Assembly: GCF_002941025.1 (NCBI RefSeq)
Contig: NZ_PTJS01000001.1
Location: 3,658,001 to 3,722,000 of the forward strand
Reading direction: 5' to 3'
DNA length: 64,000 nucleotides
DNA from: Streptomyces sp. QL37
GTDB taxonomy: Bacteria; Actinomycetota; Actinomycetes; Streptomycetales; Streptomycetaceae
Under the pieces are notes generated by a model. The model was not told where the DNA came from. It did no database searches and saw nothing but the letters and a program-made list of their open reading frames with translations. Made by a program: the position numbers and the translations under genes. Shown here one piece after another: positions 16,188 through 24,768 of this stretch. Positions within the stretch are counted from its first letter, which is position 1. Each line of letters begins with the position of its first letter.

Positions 16188-16340
16188 AGCGGGCGGGAAC
16201 CTCTCGCGTGACATCCCGGAAAGCCGGGAACTTTCTGCGTGCGCGGTACGTTTTTCGCGAACCCCGGTCACGATGTCAGACCCAGGGACTACGTTATGCA
16301 CGCATCGGGTAACACGCGGCGACGGCCTGGAGACAGCACC

Positions 16341-17087
16341 TTGAGCGATCCGTACGAGACAACCGAGCAGCACCTCGAGCGACTCCTGCGATGCGCCCTC
16401 AACTCCTTCGACCTGTCCGACACGACGGTCGACCGGCTCGGCACGGCACTGACGCACAGCAGCGCCCTGCACTCGTCCCACCACAGTTCCGTACTGCACC
16501 GCGAGACCTACCGGCACACGTATCTGCTCTCCGACGGCACCACACTCACCCTGTGGGAGCTGGTCCACGGCGGCGGCAGGGACATCCCGGCCCCTCGCAG
16601 CCACGAGCTGTACGACGACGAGGGCGACGCCCAGCTCGCCGCCGCGCGCCTCGCCGGCAGCTTCTGGGACACCCCCGCCCTCGGCGACGACAGCCTGCGG
16701 GAGGACCTGGAGGCGCTCGCGCTGCTCATGAGCGTCCCCCCGGCCCCCCTGCCCCGCATGTACGCCCCGGACAATTCGGCGGACCACGCCCGCCGAGTCC
16801 TGCGCCGCGCGGAGAACGGCGACCGGCCGGGCGCCGCGACGGCCGGGCTCCTCCGGGCAGCCTTCGCCCACCACATCACCCAGGTCTTCGGCCGCCAGTA
16901 CCACGTCGACGGCCGGGACGCCGGTTTCACGCTCTACGAGCACGCCTTCCTCCTCCTGGACGGCAGCGAGACGAGCCTGTGGGAGGTCGAGCACACGGCC
17001 ACACCCGACGGCCGGCACATGTGCGAGGTGTACGACGACGAGCAGAGCGCCCGTATGGCCATGGAGAACCGCACCCGGATCTGCTGA
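16341..17087 (+). CDS. DUF6227 family protein with internal duplication
   Basis: 248 residues from TTG 16341 (preceded by GGAGAC at 16329-16334), chosen because the family usually begins Ser-Asp-Pro-Tyr-Glu; ATG 16296 would add 15 residues. Two similar segments are visible. Near residues 55-95: 'YRHTYLLSDGTTLTLWELVH' and 'HELYDDEGDAQLAAARL'. Near 195-240: 'YEHAFLLLDGSETSLWEVEH' and 'CEVYDDEQSARMAM'. The fold thus seems to be a pseudo-dimer. The family is actinomycete-specific and its function is unknown. Convergent with the MFS gene. Confidence 0.75.
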   Translation: MSDPYETTEQHLERLLRCALNSFDLSDTTVDRLGTALTHSSALHSSHHSSVLHRETYRHTYLLSDGTTLTLWELVHGGGRDIPAPRSHELYDDEGDAQLAAARLAGSFWDTPALGDDSLREDLEALALLMSVPPAPLPRMYAPDNSADHARRVLRRAENGDRPGAATAGLLRAAFAHHITQVFGRQYHVDGRDAGFTLYEHAFLLLDGSETSLWEVEHTATPDGRHMCEVYDDEQSARMAMENRTRIC

Positions 17088-17101
17088 CCCGGCCGTCCGG
17101 T

Positions 17102-18673
17102 TCAGCTCGCCGGCACGGGCTCCTTCCGGACCTCGCGGTCCTGCGGCTCTCCGGGGCCCGCGTCCTCGCCGCCGCCCTCCAGATGCGCCTGGGGCCTGGA
17201 AGGCAGGGCGAACATCACGAGGAAGATCACCGCGAGTACCCCGGCCACCCACCACAGCGACTGCTGGAACGCGTCCACGAACGCCGCGCCCATCGCTTCC
17301 GGCGGCAGCCGGTCGCCGACCGAGCCGAAGAAGACGACCGAGACGAGGCCGAGCCCGAGCGCCGTGCCCATCTGCTGCACGGTGTTGATCAGCCCGGACG
17401 CCGAGCCGGAGTGCTCCTTCGGCACTCCGGAGAGCACCGCGTCCGTCAGCGGGGCCACGATCAGCCCCATGCCCACGCCCATGACCACCAGCGGGAGCGC
17501 CATCTGCCAGGGGCTGATGGCCAGTCCGTACCGCCCGGCCTCCCAGATGTAGAGCAGCAGCCCGGCGATCATCAGCAGCGCCCCGGCCTGCAGCACCTTG
17601 CGGCCGAAGCGGGGCACCAGCTTCTGCACGGAGATCCCCGCCGCGCCCGAGACGGCGATCGAGAACGGGATCCCGGTCGAACCGGCGCGCAGGGCGCTCC
17701 AGCCGAGCCCCATCTGCAGGTAGAGCGTCCAGACCAGGAAGAAGATGCCCAGTGCGATCCCGAAGGTCAGCTGCACGGCGGTACCCGCGGCGAAGCTCTT
17801 CACCCGGAACAGCGAGAGTTCGATGAGCGGCGAGCCGTCCCGGTCCGCCTTCCTGCGCTCGAACGCGATGAGCGCCGCGAACACCAGGAGGCTGGCGGCC
17901 ATCGACAGATGGCCCCACAGCGGCCAGCCCAGCTCGCGTCCCCGGGTCAGCGGGTAGAGCAGCATGAGAAGGCCGAGCGTCACCAGCGCCACGCCGGTCA
18001 GGTCCAGCCGGAGCGCCTTCGGTGCCTTGGACTCGCTGATGAACTTCCGCCCGAGCACCAGTCCGGCGATGCCGACGGGCAGGTTGATCAGGAAGATCGG
18101 CCGCCATTCCAGGCCGAAGAAGTTCCACTCGGTGAGCAGGGCGCCCAGCAGTGGCCCGGACACCGCGCCCAGCCCGACGATCGCGCCGAACAGACCGAAG
18201 ACCTTGCCGCGCTCGTGCGCGGGGAAGGTGGCGTGCACGATCGACAGCACCTGGGGCACCATCAGCGCGGCCATGCCGCCCTGCAGGATGCGCGAGGCGA
18301 CCAGCATCTCCGGGTTCACGGCGAGGCCGCAGAGGGCCGAGGCGATCGTGAACCCCCCTATGCCGATGAGGAAGAGGCGCTTGCGGCCGTAGATGTCACC
18401 GAGCCGGCCGCCCGTGATCAGACCGGCCGCGAAGGCCAGCGCGTATCCGGCGGTGATCCACTGGATCGACGTGAACGAGGCGCCGGTGTCCCGCGTGATG
18501 CTGGGGATGGCGATGTTGACGATCGTGACGTCGACCAGGTCCATGAAGGCCGCGGTCATCACGATCGCGAGCGCGAACCAGCGACGCCGGTCCGCCGGGT
18601 CCTGCGGCGTGGCCTGCCCTGTCGAGAGCGTGGTTGTGGATGCCGTGACCGGCGGAGATTCGGAGGAAGTCAT
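17102..18673 (-). CDS. DHA2-family MFS multidrug exporter
   Basis: 523 residues, 14 predicted membrane helices typical of the DHA2 (QacA/EmrB) family. Motif D1 'MDLVDVTIVNIAIPSI' is in TM1, motif A 'GGRLGDIYGRKRLFLIG' after TM2, and motif C 'GLGAVSGPLLGALL' in TM5. The C-terminal tail is acidic and polar. It is transcribed divergently from a WYL-domain regulator across a 62-base gap that contains a near-perfect palindrome, so drug- or metabolite-responsive control by that regulator is likely. Confidence 0.92.
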   Translation of the reverse strand: MTSSESPPVTASTTTLSTGQATPQDPADRRRWFALAIVMTAAFMDLVDVTIVNIAIPSITRDTGASFTSIQWITAGYALAFAAGLITGGRLGDIYGRKRLFLIGIGGFTIASALCGLAVNPEMLVASRILQGGMAALMVPQVLSIVHATFPAHERGKVFGLFGAIVGLGAVSGPLLGALLTEWNFFGLEWRPIFLINLPVGIAGLVLGRKFISESKAPKALRLDLTGVALVTLGLLMLLYPLTRGRELGWPLWGHLSMAASLLVFAALIAFERRKADRDGSPLIELSLFRVKSFAAGTAVQLTFGIALGIFFLVWTLYLQMGLGWSALRAGSTGIPFSIAVSGAAGISVQKLVPRFGRKVLQAGALLMIAGLLLYIWEAGRYGLAISPWQMALPLVVMGVGMGLIVAPLTDAVLSGVPKEHSGSASGLINTVQQMGTALGLGLVSVVFFGSVGDRLPPEAMGAAFVDAFQQSLWWVAGVLAVIFLVMFALPSRPQAHLEGGGEDAGPGEPQDREVRKEPVPAS

Positions 18674-18690
18674 GGGAGGAAGCTAGAGGC

Positions 18691-18717
18691 CCAACAGGTC
18701 AGAAAGTGACCTATTGG
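18691..18717. promoter_or_regulatory. Palindromic operator candidate between the MFS and WYL-regulator genes
   Basis: 11-base arms CCAACAGGTCA and TGACCTATTGG with a 5-base centre (GAAAG) and a single mismatch; the inner AGGTCA/TGACCT arms are perfect. It lies 18 bases from the MFS start and 19 bases from the regulator start, so one bound protein could block both promoters. Confidence 0.75.
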
Positions 18718-18735
18718 ATGGGCATGCTGTGTCCC

Positions 18736-19725
18736 ATGACCGACACCCCGGCACGACTGCTGAAACTGCTGTCGCTCCTCCAGACGCCTCGTGAGTGGCC
18801 GGGCGGCGAGCTGGCCGAGCGGCTCGACGTCACGGCGCGCACCATCCGCCGCGACATCGGCCGGCTCCGCGACCTCGGCTATCCGGTCGAGGCCTCCCGG
18901 GGTTCGATCGGCGGCTACCGTCTGGTCGCGGGCACCGCCATGCCACCGCTCCTCCTGGACGACGAGGAGGCGGTGGCCATCGCGGTGGGCCTGCGGGCCG
19001 GGGCCGGTCACGCGATCGAAGGCGTCGACGAGGCATCCGTACGGGCGCTGGCCAAGCTGGAGCAGGTCCTCCCGGCACGGCTGCGGCACCGGGTCTCCTC
19101 CCTGCAGAACGCCACCGTGCCGCTCACGCGCGGCGACGGTGCGACCATCGACCCCCACACGCTCACGGTGATCGCCTCGGCGGTCACCGGGCGGGAACGG
19201 CTGCGCTTCGCCTACCGCTCCGGGGACGGCACCGCCTCCAAGCGGCAGGCGGAGCCGTACCGGCTGGTGAGCACGGGCAGCCGCTGGTATCTCGTGGCGT
19301 ACGACATGGACCGCGAGGACTGGCGCACGTTCCGGGTGGACCGGGTGAGCGAGCCGTTCGCCACCGGCTCCCGTTTCACCCCGCGCGAGCTGCCGACGGG
19401 GAGCGGGGACGCGGCCGAGTTCTTCACCCGCTCGATGTCGCGTACACAGCCCGAGCTGCACCTCGACGTGACCTTCCGGGCCCCGGCGGGCTTCGTGACG
19501 GCACGGCTGCCCTCGACGCTCGGCGCGGTGGAGCCGACGGGTGAGGAGAGCTGCCGGCTGCGCACGGCCTCCTCCGACTCGTTGGAGTGGGTGGCGCTTC
19601 GGCTGGCACTCGTGGACTGCGAGTTCGAGGTGCACGGGCCACCGCACCTGGTGGAGCACCTCAGCGGCCTGGGGGCCCGCCTGACCCGCGCCGCGTCACC
19701 CCGGCCGGCGGCGGGTCGGGCGTGA
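18736..19725 (+). CDS. YafY-type transcriptional regulator (HTH_11 + WYL domain)
   Basis: 329 residues from ATG 18736; in-frame ATGs at 18706, 18718 and 18724 are possible but would run into the palindrome. The N-terminal winged helix is 'LAERLDVTARTIRRDIGRLR' at about residues 29-48. The WYL sensor domain follows from about 140: 'AEPYRLVSTGSRWYLVAYD' and 'WRTFRVDRV'. The C-terminal WCX-like segment includes 'LPSTLGAVEPTGEESCRL'. Such proteins act as ligand-responsive repressors or activators. Divergent from the DHA2 exporter, probably its regulator and its own. Confidence 0.9.
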   Translation: MTDTPARLLKLLSLLQTPREWPGGELAERLDVTARTIRRDIGRLRDLGYPVEASRGSIGGYRLVAGTAMPPLLLDDEEAVAIAVGLRAGAGHAIEGVDEASVRALAKLEQVLPARLRHRVSSLQNATVPLTRGDGATIDPHTLTVIASAVTGRERLRFAYRSGDGTASKRQAEPYRLVSTGSRWYLVAYDMDREDWRTFRVDRVSEPFATGSRFTPRELPTGSGDAAEFFTRSMSRTQPELHLDVTFRAPAGFVTARLPSTLGAVEPTGEESCRLRTASSDSLEWVALRLALVDCEFEVHGPPHLVEHLSGLGARLTRAASPRPAAGRA

Positions 19726-19747
19726 AAGCTGCGGGGCGGACATGGAT

Positions 19748-19784
19748 GAGCCCCGGCGCCGGGGGGGGGTGGGCGCCGGGACTC
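19748..19784. terminator. Hairpin between convergent WYL-regulator and hrdD genes
   Basis: GAG-c-CCCGGCGCC, an 11-base loop holding a nine-G run, then GGCGCCGGG-a-CTC: a 9-bp GC stem extended by 3 bp beyond one mismatch. It sits 22 bases after the regulator's stop. Confidence 0.7.
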
Positions 19785-19793
19785 AGCTCATGG

Positions 19794-19834
19794 GACCGGT
19801 AAGGAGACCGGTCGTCGGGCCGGTGCGAACCGGC
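19794..19834. terminator. Two short hairpins downstream of hrdD
   Basis: GACCGGT-aaggag-ACCGGTC (19794-19813) and GCCGGT-gcga-ACCGGC (19819-19834) are both perfect inverted repeats, located 28-68 bases past the hrdD stop on the minus strand. They could end hrdD transcription or act with the adjoining hairpin. Confidence 0.5.
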
Positions 19835-19861
19835 TTGATGGGGAGATTACGGGTTATCGGC

Positions 19862-20863
19862 TCACGCCGCAGCGTCAAAGCCCGTGTCGTGAGCCATTCG
19901 CTTCAATTCGAGCAGTGCGTGCTTCTCGATCTGGCGGATTCGCTCCCGTGTCAGACCGTGCTGCTTGCCCACCTCGGTGAGGGTCCGCTCGCGGCCGTCC
20001 TCGATGCCGTACCGCATCTTGATGATGGAGGCGGTGCGGTTGTCGAGCTTGGAGATCAGGTCCTCGAGCTCCTCGCTGCGCAGCAGAGTCATCACGGACT
20101 GCTCGGGCGACACGGCGGAGGTGTCCTCCAGCAGGTCCCCGAACTGCGTGTCGCCGTCGTCGTCCACGGACATGTTCAGGCTGACCGGGTCACGGGCCCA
20201 GTCCAGGACGTTCCCCACGCGCTCGGCGTTGGAGTCGAGCTCGGCGGCGATCTCCGCGTGCTCCGGGTCGCGCCCGTGCTCACGGTTGAACTCACGCTGC
20301 ACACGCCGGATCCTGCCCAGCTCCTCCACGAGGTGGACGGGGAGCCGGATCGTGCGGGACTGGTCGGCGATGGAGCGCGTGATGGCCTGCCGGATCCACC
20401 ATGTGGCGTAGGTCGAGAACTTGAAGCCCTTGGCGTAGTCGAACTTCTCGACCGCGCGCACCAGGCCGGCGTTCCCCTCCTGGATCAGGTCGAGCAGGGG
20501 CAGACCCGCCCTCGGGTAGCGCCTGGCCACGGCAACGACGAGCCGGAGGTTGGAGCGGATGAATATGTCCTTGGCGCGCTCGCTCTCGGCGACCAGCGCC
20601 TCCAGCTCCTCACGCTTCGCCCCGCCGGCCTCGCTCTCCACCACGCCGTCGAGGATCTGCTGGGCGTAGACGCCCGCCTCGATCGTCTGTGAGAGCTCGA
20701 CCTCCTTGGCGGCGTCGAGCAGCGGTGTGCGAGCGATCTCGTCCAGGTACATGCCGACCAGGTCGCGATCGGCGATCTCCCCGCCCACGGCGCGAACACT
20801 GCTTGCCCGGTCGGTCCCGCCGGTGCTGGCGGACGAACGACGGGCGACGGCACGGGTTGCCAT
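19862..20863 (-). CDS. hrdD: RNA polymerase sigma factor HrdD (sigma-70 group 2)
   Basis: 333 residues. Region 1.2 'DLVGMYLDEIARTPLL' is followed by region 2 ('SNLRLVVAVARRYPRAGLPL', then 'DLIQEGNAGLVRAVEKFDY', 'KGFKFSTYATWWIRQAITR'), region 3, and region 4.2 'LTRERIRQIEKHALLELKRM'. The long region 1.1 and non-conserved insert of HrdB are absent, which with the length points to HrdD of the HrdA/C/D group rather than the essential HrdB. These alternate principal-like sigma factors are dispensable in S. coelicolor. Divergent from an acetyltransferase gene. Confidence 0.9.
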   Translation of the reverse strand: MATRAVARRSSASTGGTDRASSVRAVGGEIADRDLVGMYLDEIARTPLLDAAKEVELSQTIEAGVYAQQILDGVVESEAGGAKREELEALVAESERAKDIFIRSNLRLVVAVARRYPRAGLPLLDLIQEGNAGLVRAVEKFDYAKGFKFSTYATWWIRQAITRSIADQSRTIRLPVHLVEELGRIRRVQREFNREHGRDPEHAEIAAELDSNAERVGNVLDWARDPVSLNMSVDDDGDTQFGDLLEDTSAVSPEQSVMTLLRSEELEDLISKLDNRTASIIKMRYGIEDGRERTLTEVGKQHGLTRERIRQIEKHALLELKRMAHDTGFDAAA

Positions 20864-21013
20864 GCGTGCTCCCTTGCTGAGTAGGTCGCGACACCCTCCC
20901 GGGTGCCCTGCATCCGATGGAAACAACGACTGGAATCCGGACAGAATTCCCACGGGGGCCATTCACTTTCGAGATCATGCAGTACCCTGTCGCCCCCAAC
21001 GCGAGGACACAAG

Positions 21014-21592
21014 GTGCAGATACCCACAGAAGTGCAGGTCAGGCCCGGTGTGGAGGCCGACCTGGAGGCCCTGACGGACATCTACAACCATTACGTCCGT
21101 GAGACCGCGCTCACTTTCGACACGGCTGCCTTCACCCCGGAGGAGCGCCTGCCCTGGTTGCGCTCCCACCCGGAAGACGGCCCCCACCGGCTCCTGGTTG
21201 CTCTGGACCCGAGTACCCGGGACAACGCTCCGCATGTCCTCGGCTATGCCACCAGCAGCCCGTTCCGCCCCAAGGCGGCCTACAGCACCTCGGTCGAGGT
21301 GAGCGTGTACTGCTCCCCCGACGCGACGGGCCGCGGCATCGGCACGCTCCTGTACAAGGCGCTGTTCGAGGCGCTGGCCGACGAGGACGTCCACCGCGCG
21401 TACGCCGGGATCGCACAGCCGAACGAGGCGTCGACCCGGCTGCACGACGCCTTCGGCTTCCGGCACATCGGCACCTACACGGAGGTGGGCCGGAAGTTCG
21501 GCCGGTACTGGGACGTGGCCTGGTACGAGAAGCCGTTGCTCAGCCGAACTGCACGGAGCGCTTCGCCAGACCCAGCCAGAAGCCGTCGATGA
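21014..21592 (+). CDS. GNAT acetyltransferase (phosphinothricin acetyltransferase-like)
   Basis: 192 residues from GTG 21014 (GAGG at 21003-21006). GNAT motifs: 'DIYNHYVRETALTFDT' near residue 23 as in Pat/Bar/YncA proteins, 'SVEVSVYCSPDATGRGIGTL' (strand beta4 plus the acetyl-CoA pyrophosphate loop, about 93-112), and 'PNEASTRLHDAFGFRHIG' near 136. It should acetylate a small amine or amino acid such as phosphinothricin or methionine sulfoximine. Its last 53 bases overlap the 3' end of the opposing dioxygenase gene, which gives it a Ser/Arg-rich C-terminal tail. Confidence 0.88.
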   Translation: MQIPTEVQVRPGVEADLEALTDIYNHYVRETALTFDTAAFTPEERLPWLRSHPEDGPHRLLVALDPSTRDNAPHVLGYATSSPFRPKAAYSTSVEVSVYCSPDATGRGIGTLLYKALFEALADEDVHRAYAGIAQPNEASTRLHDAFGFRHIGTYTEVGRKFGRYWDVAWYEKPLLSRTARSASPDPARSRR

Positions 21593-22322
21593 CGCTGCGC
21601 CCCTGATCGAGTTCGCCCTCGGCCGCGCCGAGGGTGACGAACAGCGGCGCGAAGTGCTCGGTGCGGGGATGGGCCAGCCGGCCCGCCGGCGAGGCGTGCT
21701 CGAAGTCCAGCAGGGAGTCGACGTCCTGCGCCTGGAGCGCCCGGTGCCCCCAGTCGTCGAACTCCGCCGACCAGCCGGGCGTGGAGCCTCCGGAGTGCCG
21801 TAGCGCCGCCAGGTTGTGCGTGAAGAAGCCACTCCCGACGATCAGCACGCCTTCGTCACGCAGCGGCGCGAGCTTGCGCCCGATGGCCATCAGCTTCTGC
21901 GGGTCGAGCGTCGGCATGGAGATCTGGAGCACGGGGATGTCGGCGTCCGGGAACATCTCCACCAGCGGGACGTACGCCCCGTGGTCGAGGCCCCGGTCGG
22001 GGATGTCCTGGACGGGGGTCCCCGCACCGCGCAGCAGCTTGCGGACGTCGTCCGCGAGCTTCGGGGCCCCGGGTGCGGCGTACCGCACCTGGTAGTAGTG
22101 CTCCGGGAAACCCCAGAAGTCGTAGACCAGCGGCACGGCACGGGTGGCGCCGAGGGCGAGCGGGGCCTCCTCCCAGTGTGCGGAGACCATCAGGATCGCC
22201 TTGGGCCGCGGCAGCCCCGCCGACCAGGCGGCGAGCTCGCCGGGCCAGACCGGGTCGTCGGCGAGCGGCGGGGCGCCGTGGGAGAGGTAGAGGGCGGGCA
22301 TCCGTTCCGCGGTGGTTGTCAT
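21540..22322 (-). CDS. LigB-type extradiol dioxygenase (YgiD/DODA-like)
   Basis: 260 residues from ATG 22322, preceded by GGGAG. This class III extradiol dioxygenase family includes plant 4,5-DOPA dioxygenase and bacterial YgiD. Probable zinc or iron ligands: 'YLSHGAPPL' near residue 14, 'SAHWEE' near 48, 'DHGAYVPL' near 113 and 'GSGFFTHNLAALRH' near 165. It opens catechol-type rings; the physiological substrate is unknown. It is divergent from a MarR regulator across a 181-base spacer rich in TTCAA half-sites, a common arrangement for MarR-controlled redox or aromatic stress genes. Confidence 0.9.
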   Translation of the reverse strand: MTTTAERMPALYLSHGAPPLADDPVWPGELAAWSAGLPRPKAILMVSAHWEEAPLALGATRAVPLVYDFWGFPEHYYQVRYAAPGAPKLADDVRKLLRGAGTPVQDIPDRGLDHGAYVPLVEMFPDADIPVLQISMPTLDPQKLMAIGRKLAPLRDEGVLIVGSGFFTHNLAALRHSGGSTPGWSAEFDDWGHRALQAQDVDSLLDFEHASPAGRLAHPRTEHFAPLFVTLGAAEGELDQGRSVIDGFWLGLAKRSVQFG

Positions 22323-22432
22323 GACGCTCCCATTCCTCTGCCGATCAAGGTATGTGTGTTCACTACAGGTACCGGGAACCGGCATCTGCGCGAGCAGTGG
22401 AGATTCGCGACCGGCTCTCCGGAACCGAGTCT

Positions 22433-22489
22433 TTGAATCTTCAAGTTCCAACTACCGGAGACCTTAGCTCTATCTAGTTCAACTTTCAA
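22433..22489. promoter_or_regulatory. TTGAA/TTCAA operator cluster between dioxygenase and marR
   Basis: TTGAA-TC-TTCAA at 22433-22444 is a perfect inverted repeat; two further TTCAA half-sites occur at 22478-22482 and 22485-22489, close to the marR start. The AT-rich character stands out in this GC-rich region. These are likely MarR binding sites. Confidence 0.6.
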
Positions 22490-22503
22490 GAAAAGGTCGT
22501 ACA

Positions 22504-23016
22504 GTGGAGTACATGACCACGGCATCCCCCGGCGGGCCCCGGTGGCTCACCGACGAAGAGCAGAGCGTGTGGCGCGCCTATCTCCACGCCACCACGCTCA
22601 TGGAGGACCATCTCGACCGCCAGTTGCAGCGCGACGCCGGCATGCCGCACGTCTACTACGGACTGCTCGTCCACCTCTCCCAGGCCCCCCGGCGGCGGAA
22701 GCGCATGACCGAGCTGGCCAAGGACGCCAAGATCACCCGGTCCCGCCTCTCGCACGCCGTCGCGCGGCTGGAGAAGAACGGCTGGGTCCGCCGCGAGGAC
22801 TGCGACTCCGACAAGCGCGGCCAGAACGCGATCCTCACCGACGAGGGCTACGCCATGCTGGCGCAGTCCGCACCCGGGCACGTCGAAGCCGTACGCCAGG
22901 CCATGTTCGCCCGGCTCAGCCCTGAACAGGTGAAGAGCCTCGGCGAGATCATGCAGGTCATCGCCACCGGCCTGCAGCCGGAGGGCACGGACGCGGATCT
23001 GCCCTGGCTCCGCTGA
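22504..23016 (+). CDS. MarR family transcriptional regulator
   Basis: 170 residues from GTG 22504 (AAAAGG six bases upstream); ATG 22513 would shorten it by three. The winged-helix core reads 'RMTELAKDAKITRSRLSHAV' (about residues 68-87) then 'RLEKNGWVRREDCDSDKRGQ' (wing), flanked by dimerisation helices ('VWRAYLHATTLMEDHLDRQL' at about 21-40). Many MarR proteins sense phenolics, peroxide or drugs. Divergent from the LigB dioxygenase gene, its likely target; convergent with a DHA2 exporter. Confidence 0.92.
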   Translation: MEYMTTASPGGPRWLTDEEQSVWRAYLHATTLMEDHLDRQLQRDAGMPHVYYGLLVHLSQAPRRRKRMTELAKDAKITRSRLSHAVARLEKNGWVRREDCDSDKRGQNAILTDEGYAMLAQSAPGHVEAVRQAMFARLSPEQVKSLGEIMQVIATGLQPEGTDADLPWLR

Positions 23017-23049
23017 GCGGAACCAGGGCAGACGGGCGGGACCGTGCGC

Positions 23050-24582
23050 TCAGTGCGCGACGACCGGGATCTTGAACTCGTCCTCGATCCCGTCCGCCAG
23101 GTCCCCCGAGCCATCCGCGGCTCCGGCGCCCGGACGGCCGGTGTTGATCAGGGCCACGGCGATCGCCGAGGCGGCGACCAGGATGCCGACCGCCCACCAG
23201 ATGGCGCTCGCGAAGCCGGCGACCATGGCCTGCAGCTGGAGCAGCTTCGGGTCGCCGGCACCGGCGGCGTGATCGGCGATGTACGCGGTGGTGGCACCGG
23301 CGGCGATGGTGTTGAGCAGCGCCGTGCCGATGGCCCCGCCGACCTGCTGCGAGGTGTTCACCATCGCGGAGGCCACACCGGCGTCACGCGGCTCGATGCC
23401 GTGCGTGGCCAGCGACATGGCCGGCATGAACGCCGTGCCCATGCCCAGGCCGAGCAGCAGCTGACCCGGCAGGATGACCGCCGCGTACGAGGTGTCGATG
23501 TCCAGCTGGGTCAGGAGCAGCATGCCGACGGCCGCCACCAGGAACCCGGGGCCCATCAGCAGCCTCGGCGGGACCCGGGTCATGAGCCGGGCGCCGATCT
23601 GAGTGGAACCGGTGATCATGCCGACGATCATCGGCATGAACGCGAAGCCGGTCTTGACCGGCGAGTATCCCTTGACCACCTGCAGGTAGTACGTCAGGAA
23701 GAGGAAGAGCCCGAACATCGCGATGATGGCGAGGCCCAGCGAGAGGTAGACCCCACCACGGTTGCGCTCGGTCAGGACCCGCAGCGGAAGCAGCGGCGAC
23801 CTCACGCGCGACTCGGTGACGACGAAGGCCAGCAGCAGCACCGCGGCCGCGACGAACATGCCGATGGTCAGCGTGTCCGACCAGCCGGCCGACTCGGCAC
23901 GGGTGAAGCCGTACACCAGCGCGACCAGACCCAGCGTGGACAGGACGACGCCGGGGATGTCGAGCGGCGAGCGGTTCCGGCTGCCGGACGGCTCACGGAT
24001 GACGAAGTAGGCACCTGCGGCGGCGATGATCGCGAACGGGATGTTGACGAAGAAGGTCCAGCGCCAGTTCAGGTACTCGGTCAGGAATCCGCCCAGGATC
24101 AGGCCGACCGCGCCACCGCCACCGGCGATGGCCCCGTAGATGCCGAAGGCCTTGGCACGCTCCTTGGCGTCCGTGAACATCACGGCGAGCAAGGAGAGGG
24201 CCGCGGGGGCGAGCAGTGCGCCGAAGACACCCTGCAGGGCGCGGGAGCCGAACATCATCGCCTCGCCCTGGGCCGCGCCGCCGAGCGCGGAGGCCGCGGC
24301 GAAGCCGAGCAGGCCCACGACGAAGGTGCGCTTACGGCCCCACAGGTCGGCGATGCGGCCGCCGAAGAGGAGGAGTCCGCCGAACGCGAGGGCGTAGGCG
24401 GTGATGACCCACTGCTTGTTGCCCTCGGAAATGCCCAGGTCGGTCTGGGCGGAGGGGAGGGCGATGTTCACGATGGTCGCGTCGAGCACGACCATCAGCT
24501 GGGCGAGGGCGATGAAGGCCAGCGCTTTCCAGCGGCTGGGATCCGGGAGGGTGCCGGCTGTTTTCGACATGGGAGTAGCCAC
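23050..24582 (-). CDS. DHA2-family MFS drug exporter
   Basis: 510 residues with 14 predicted helices. Motif D1 'LDATIVNIALPSAQ' lies in TM1, motif A 'GGRIADLWGRKRTFVVG' after TM2, and motif C 'GGGGAVGLILGGFLTE' in TM5. The second half contains 'GLGMGTAFMPAMSLATHGIE' and 'DAGVASAMVNTSQQVGGAIG', which are typical of Streptomyces DHA2 exporters. The TetR gene 186 bases upstream on the same strand is the probable regulator. Substrate unknown. Confidence 0.93.
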   Translation of the reverse strand: MATPMSKTAGTLPDPSRWKALAFIALAQLMVVLDATIVNIALPSAQTDLGISEGNKQWVITAYALAFGGLLLFGGRIADLWGRKRTFVVGLLGFAAASALGGAAQGEAMMFGSRALQGVFGALLAPAALSLLAVMFTDAKERAKAFGIYGAIAGGGGAVGLILGGFLTEYLNWRWTFFVNIPFAIIAAAGAYFVIREPSGSRNRSPLDIPGVVLSTLGLVALVYGFTRAESAGWSDTLTIGMFVAAAVLLLAFVVTESRVRSPLLPLRVLTERNRGGVYLSLGLAIIAMFGLFLFLTYYLQVVKGYSPVKTGFAFMPMIVGMITGSTQIGARLMTRVPPRLLMGPGFLVAAVGMLLLTQLDIDTSYAAVILPGQLLLGLGMGTAFMPAMSLATHGIEPRDAGVASAMVNTSQQVGGAIGTALLNTIAAGATTAYIADHAAGAGDPKLLQLQAMVAGFASAIWWAVGILVAASAIAVALINTGRPGAGAADGSGDLADGIEDEFKIPVVAH

Positions 24583-24768
24583 CTAAGGACACGAGGAGTT
24601 ACGGGTTCGGCGCACGGTCCACGAAGGGACCCGCGTACGAAACCGGAAAAGGGCGAACGGTGCCGACGGCCGGACGCACGAGGTCCGGGCCGGGGCGGTC
24701 AGGGCAGGTGCGGCCGCCGAGGGCTGCTTACTGAGGGCTGTGGGTCGGGGTTCTCCGGTGCGCGGGTG

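Noticed and set aside
15072..18128. Frame of 1018 codons on the minus strand across the P1 peptidase and DUF6227 genes
   Set aside because: Spans two well-supported genes on the other strand and has no recognisable domain; high GC alone explains the lack of stops.
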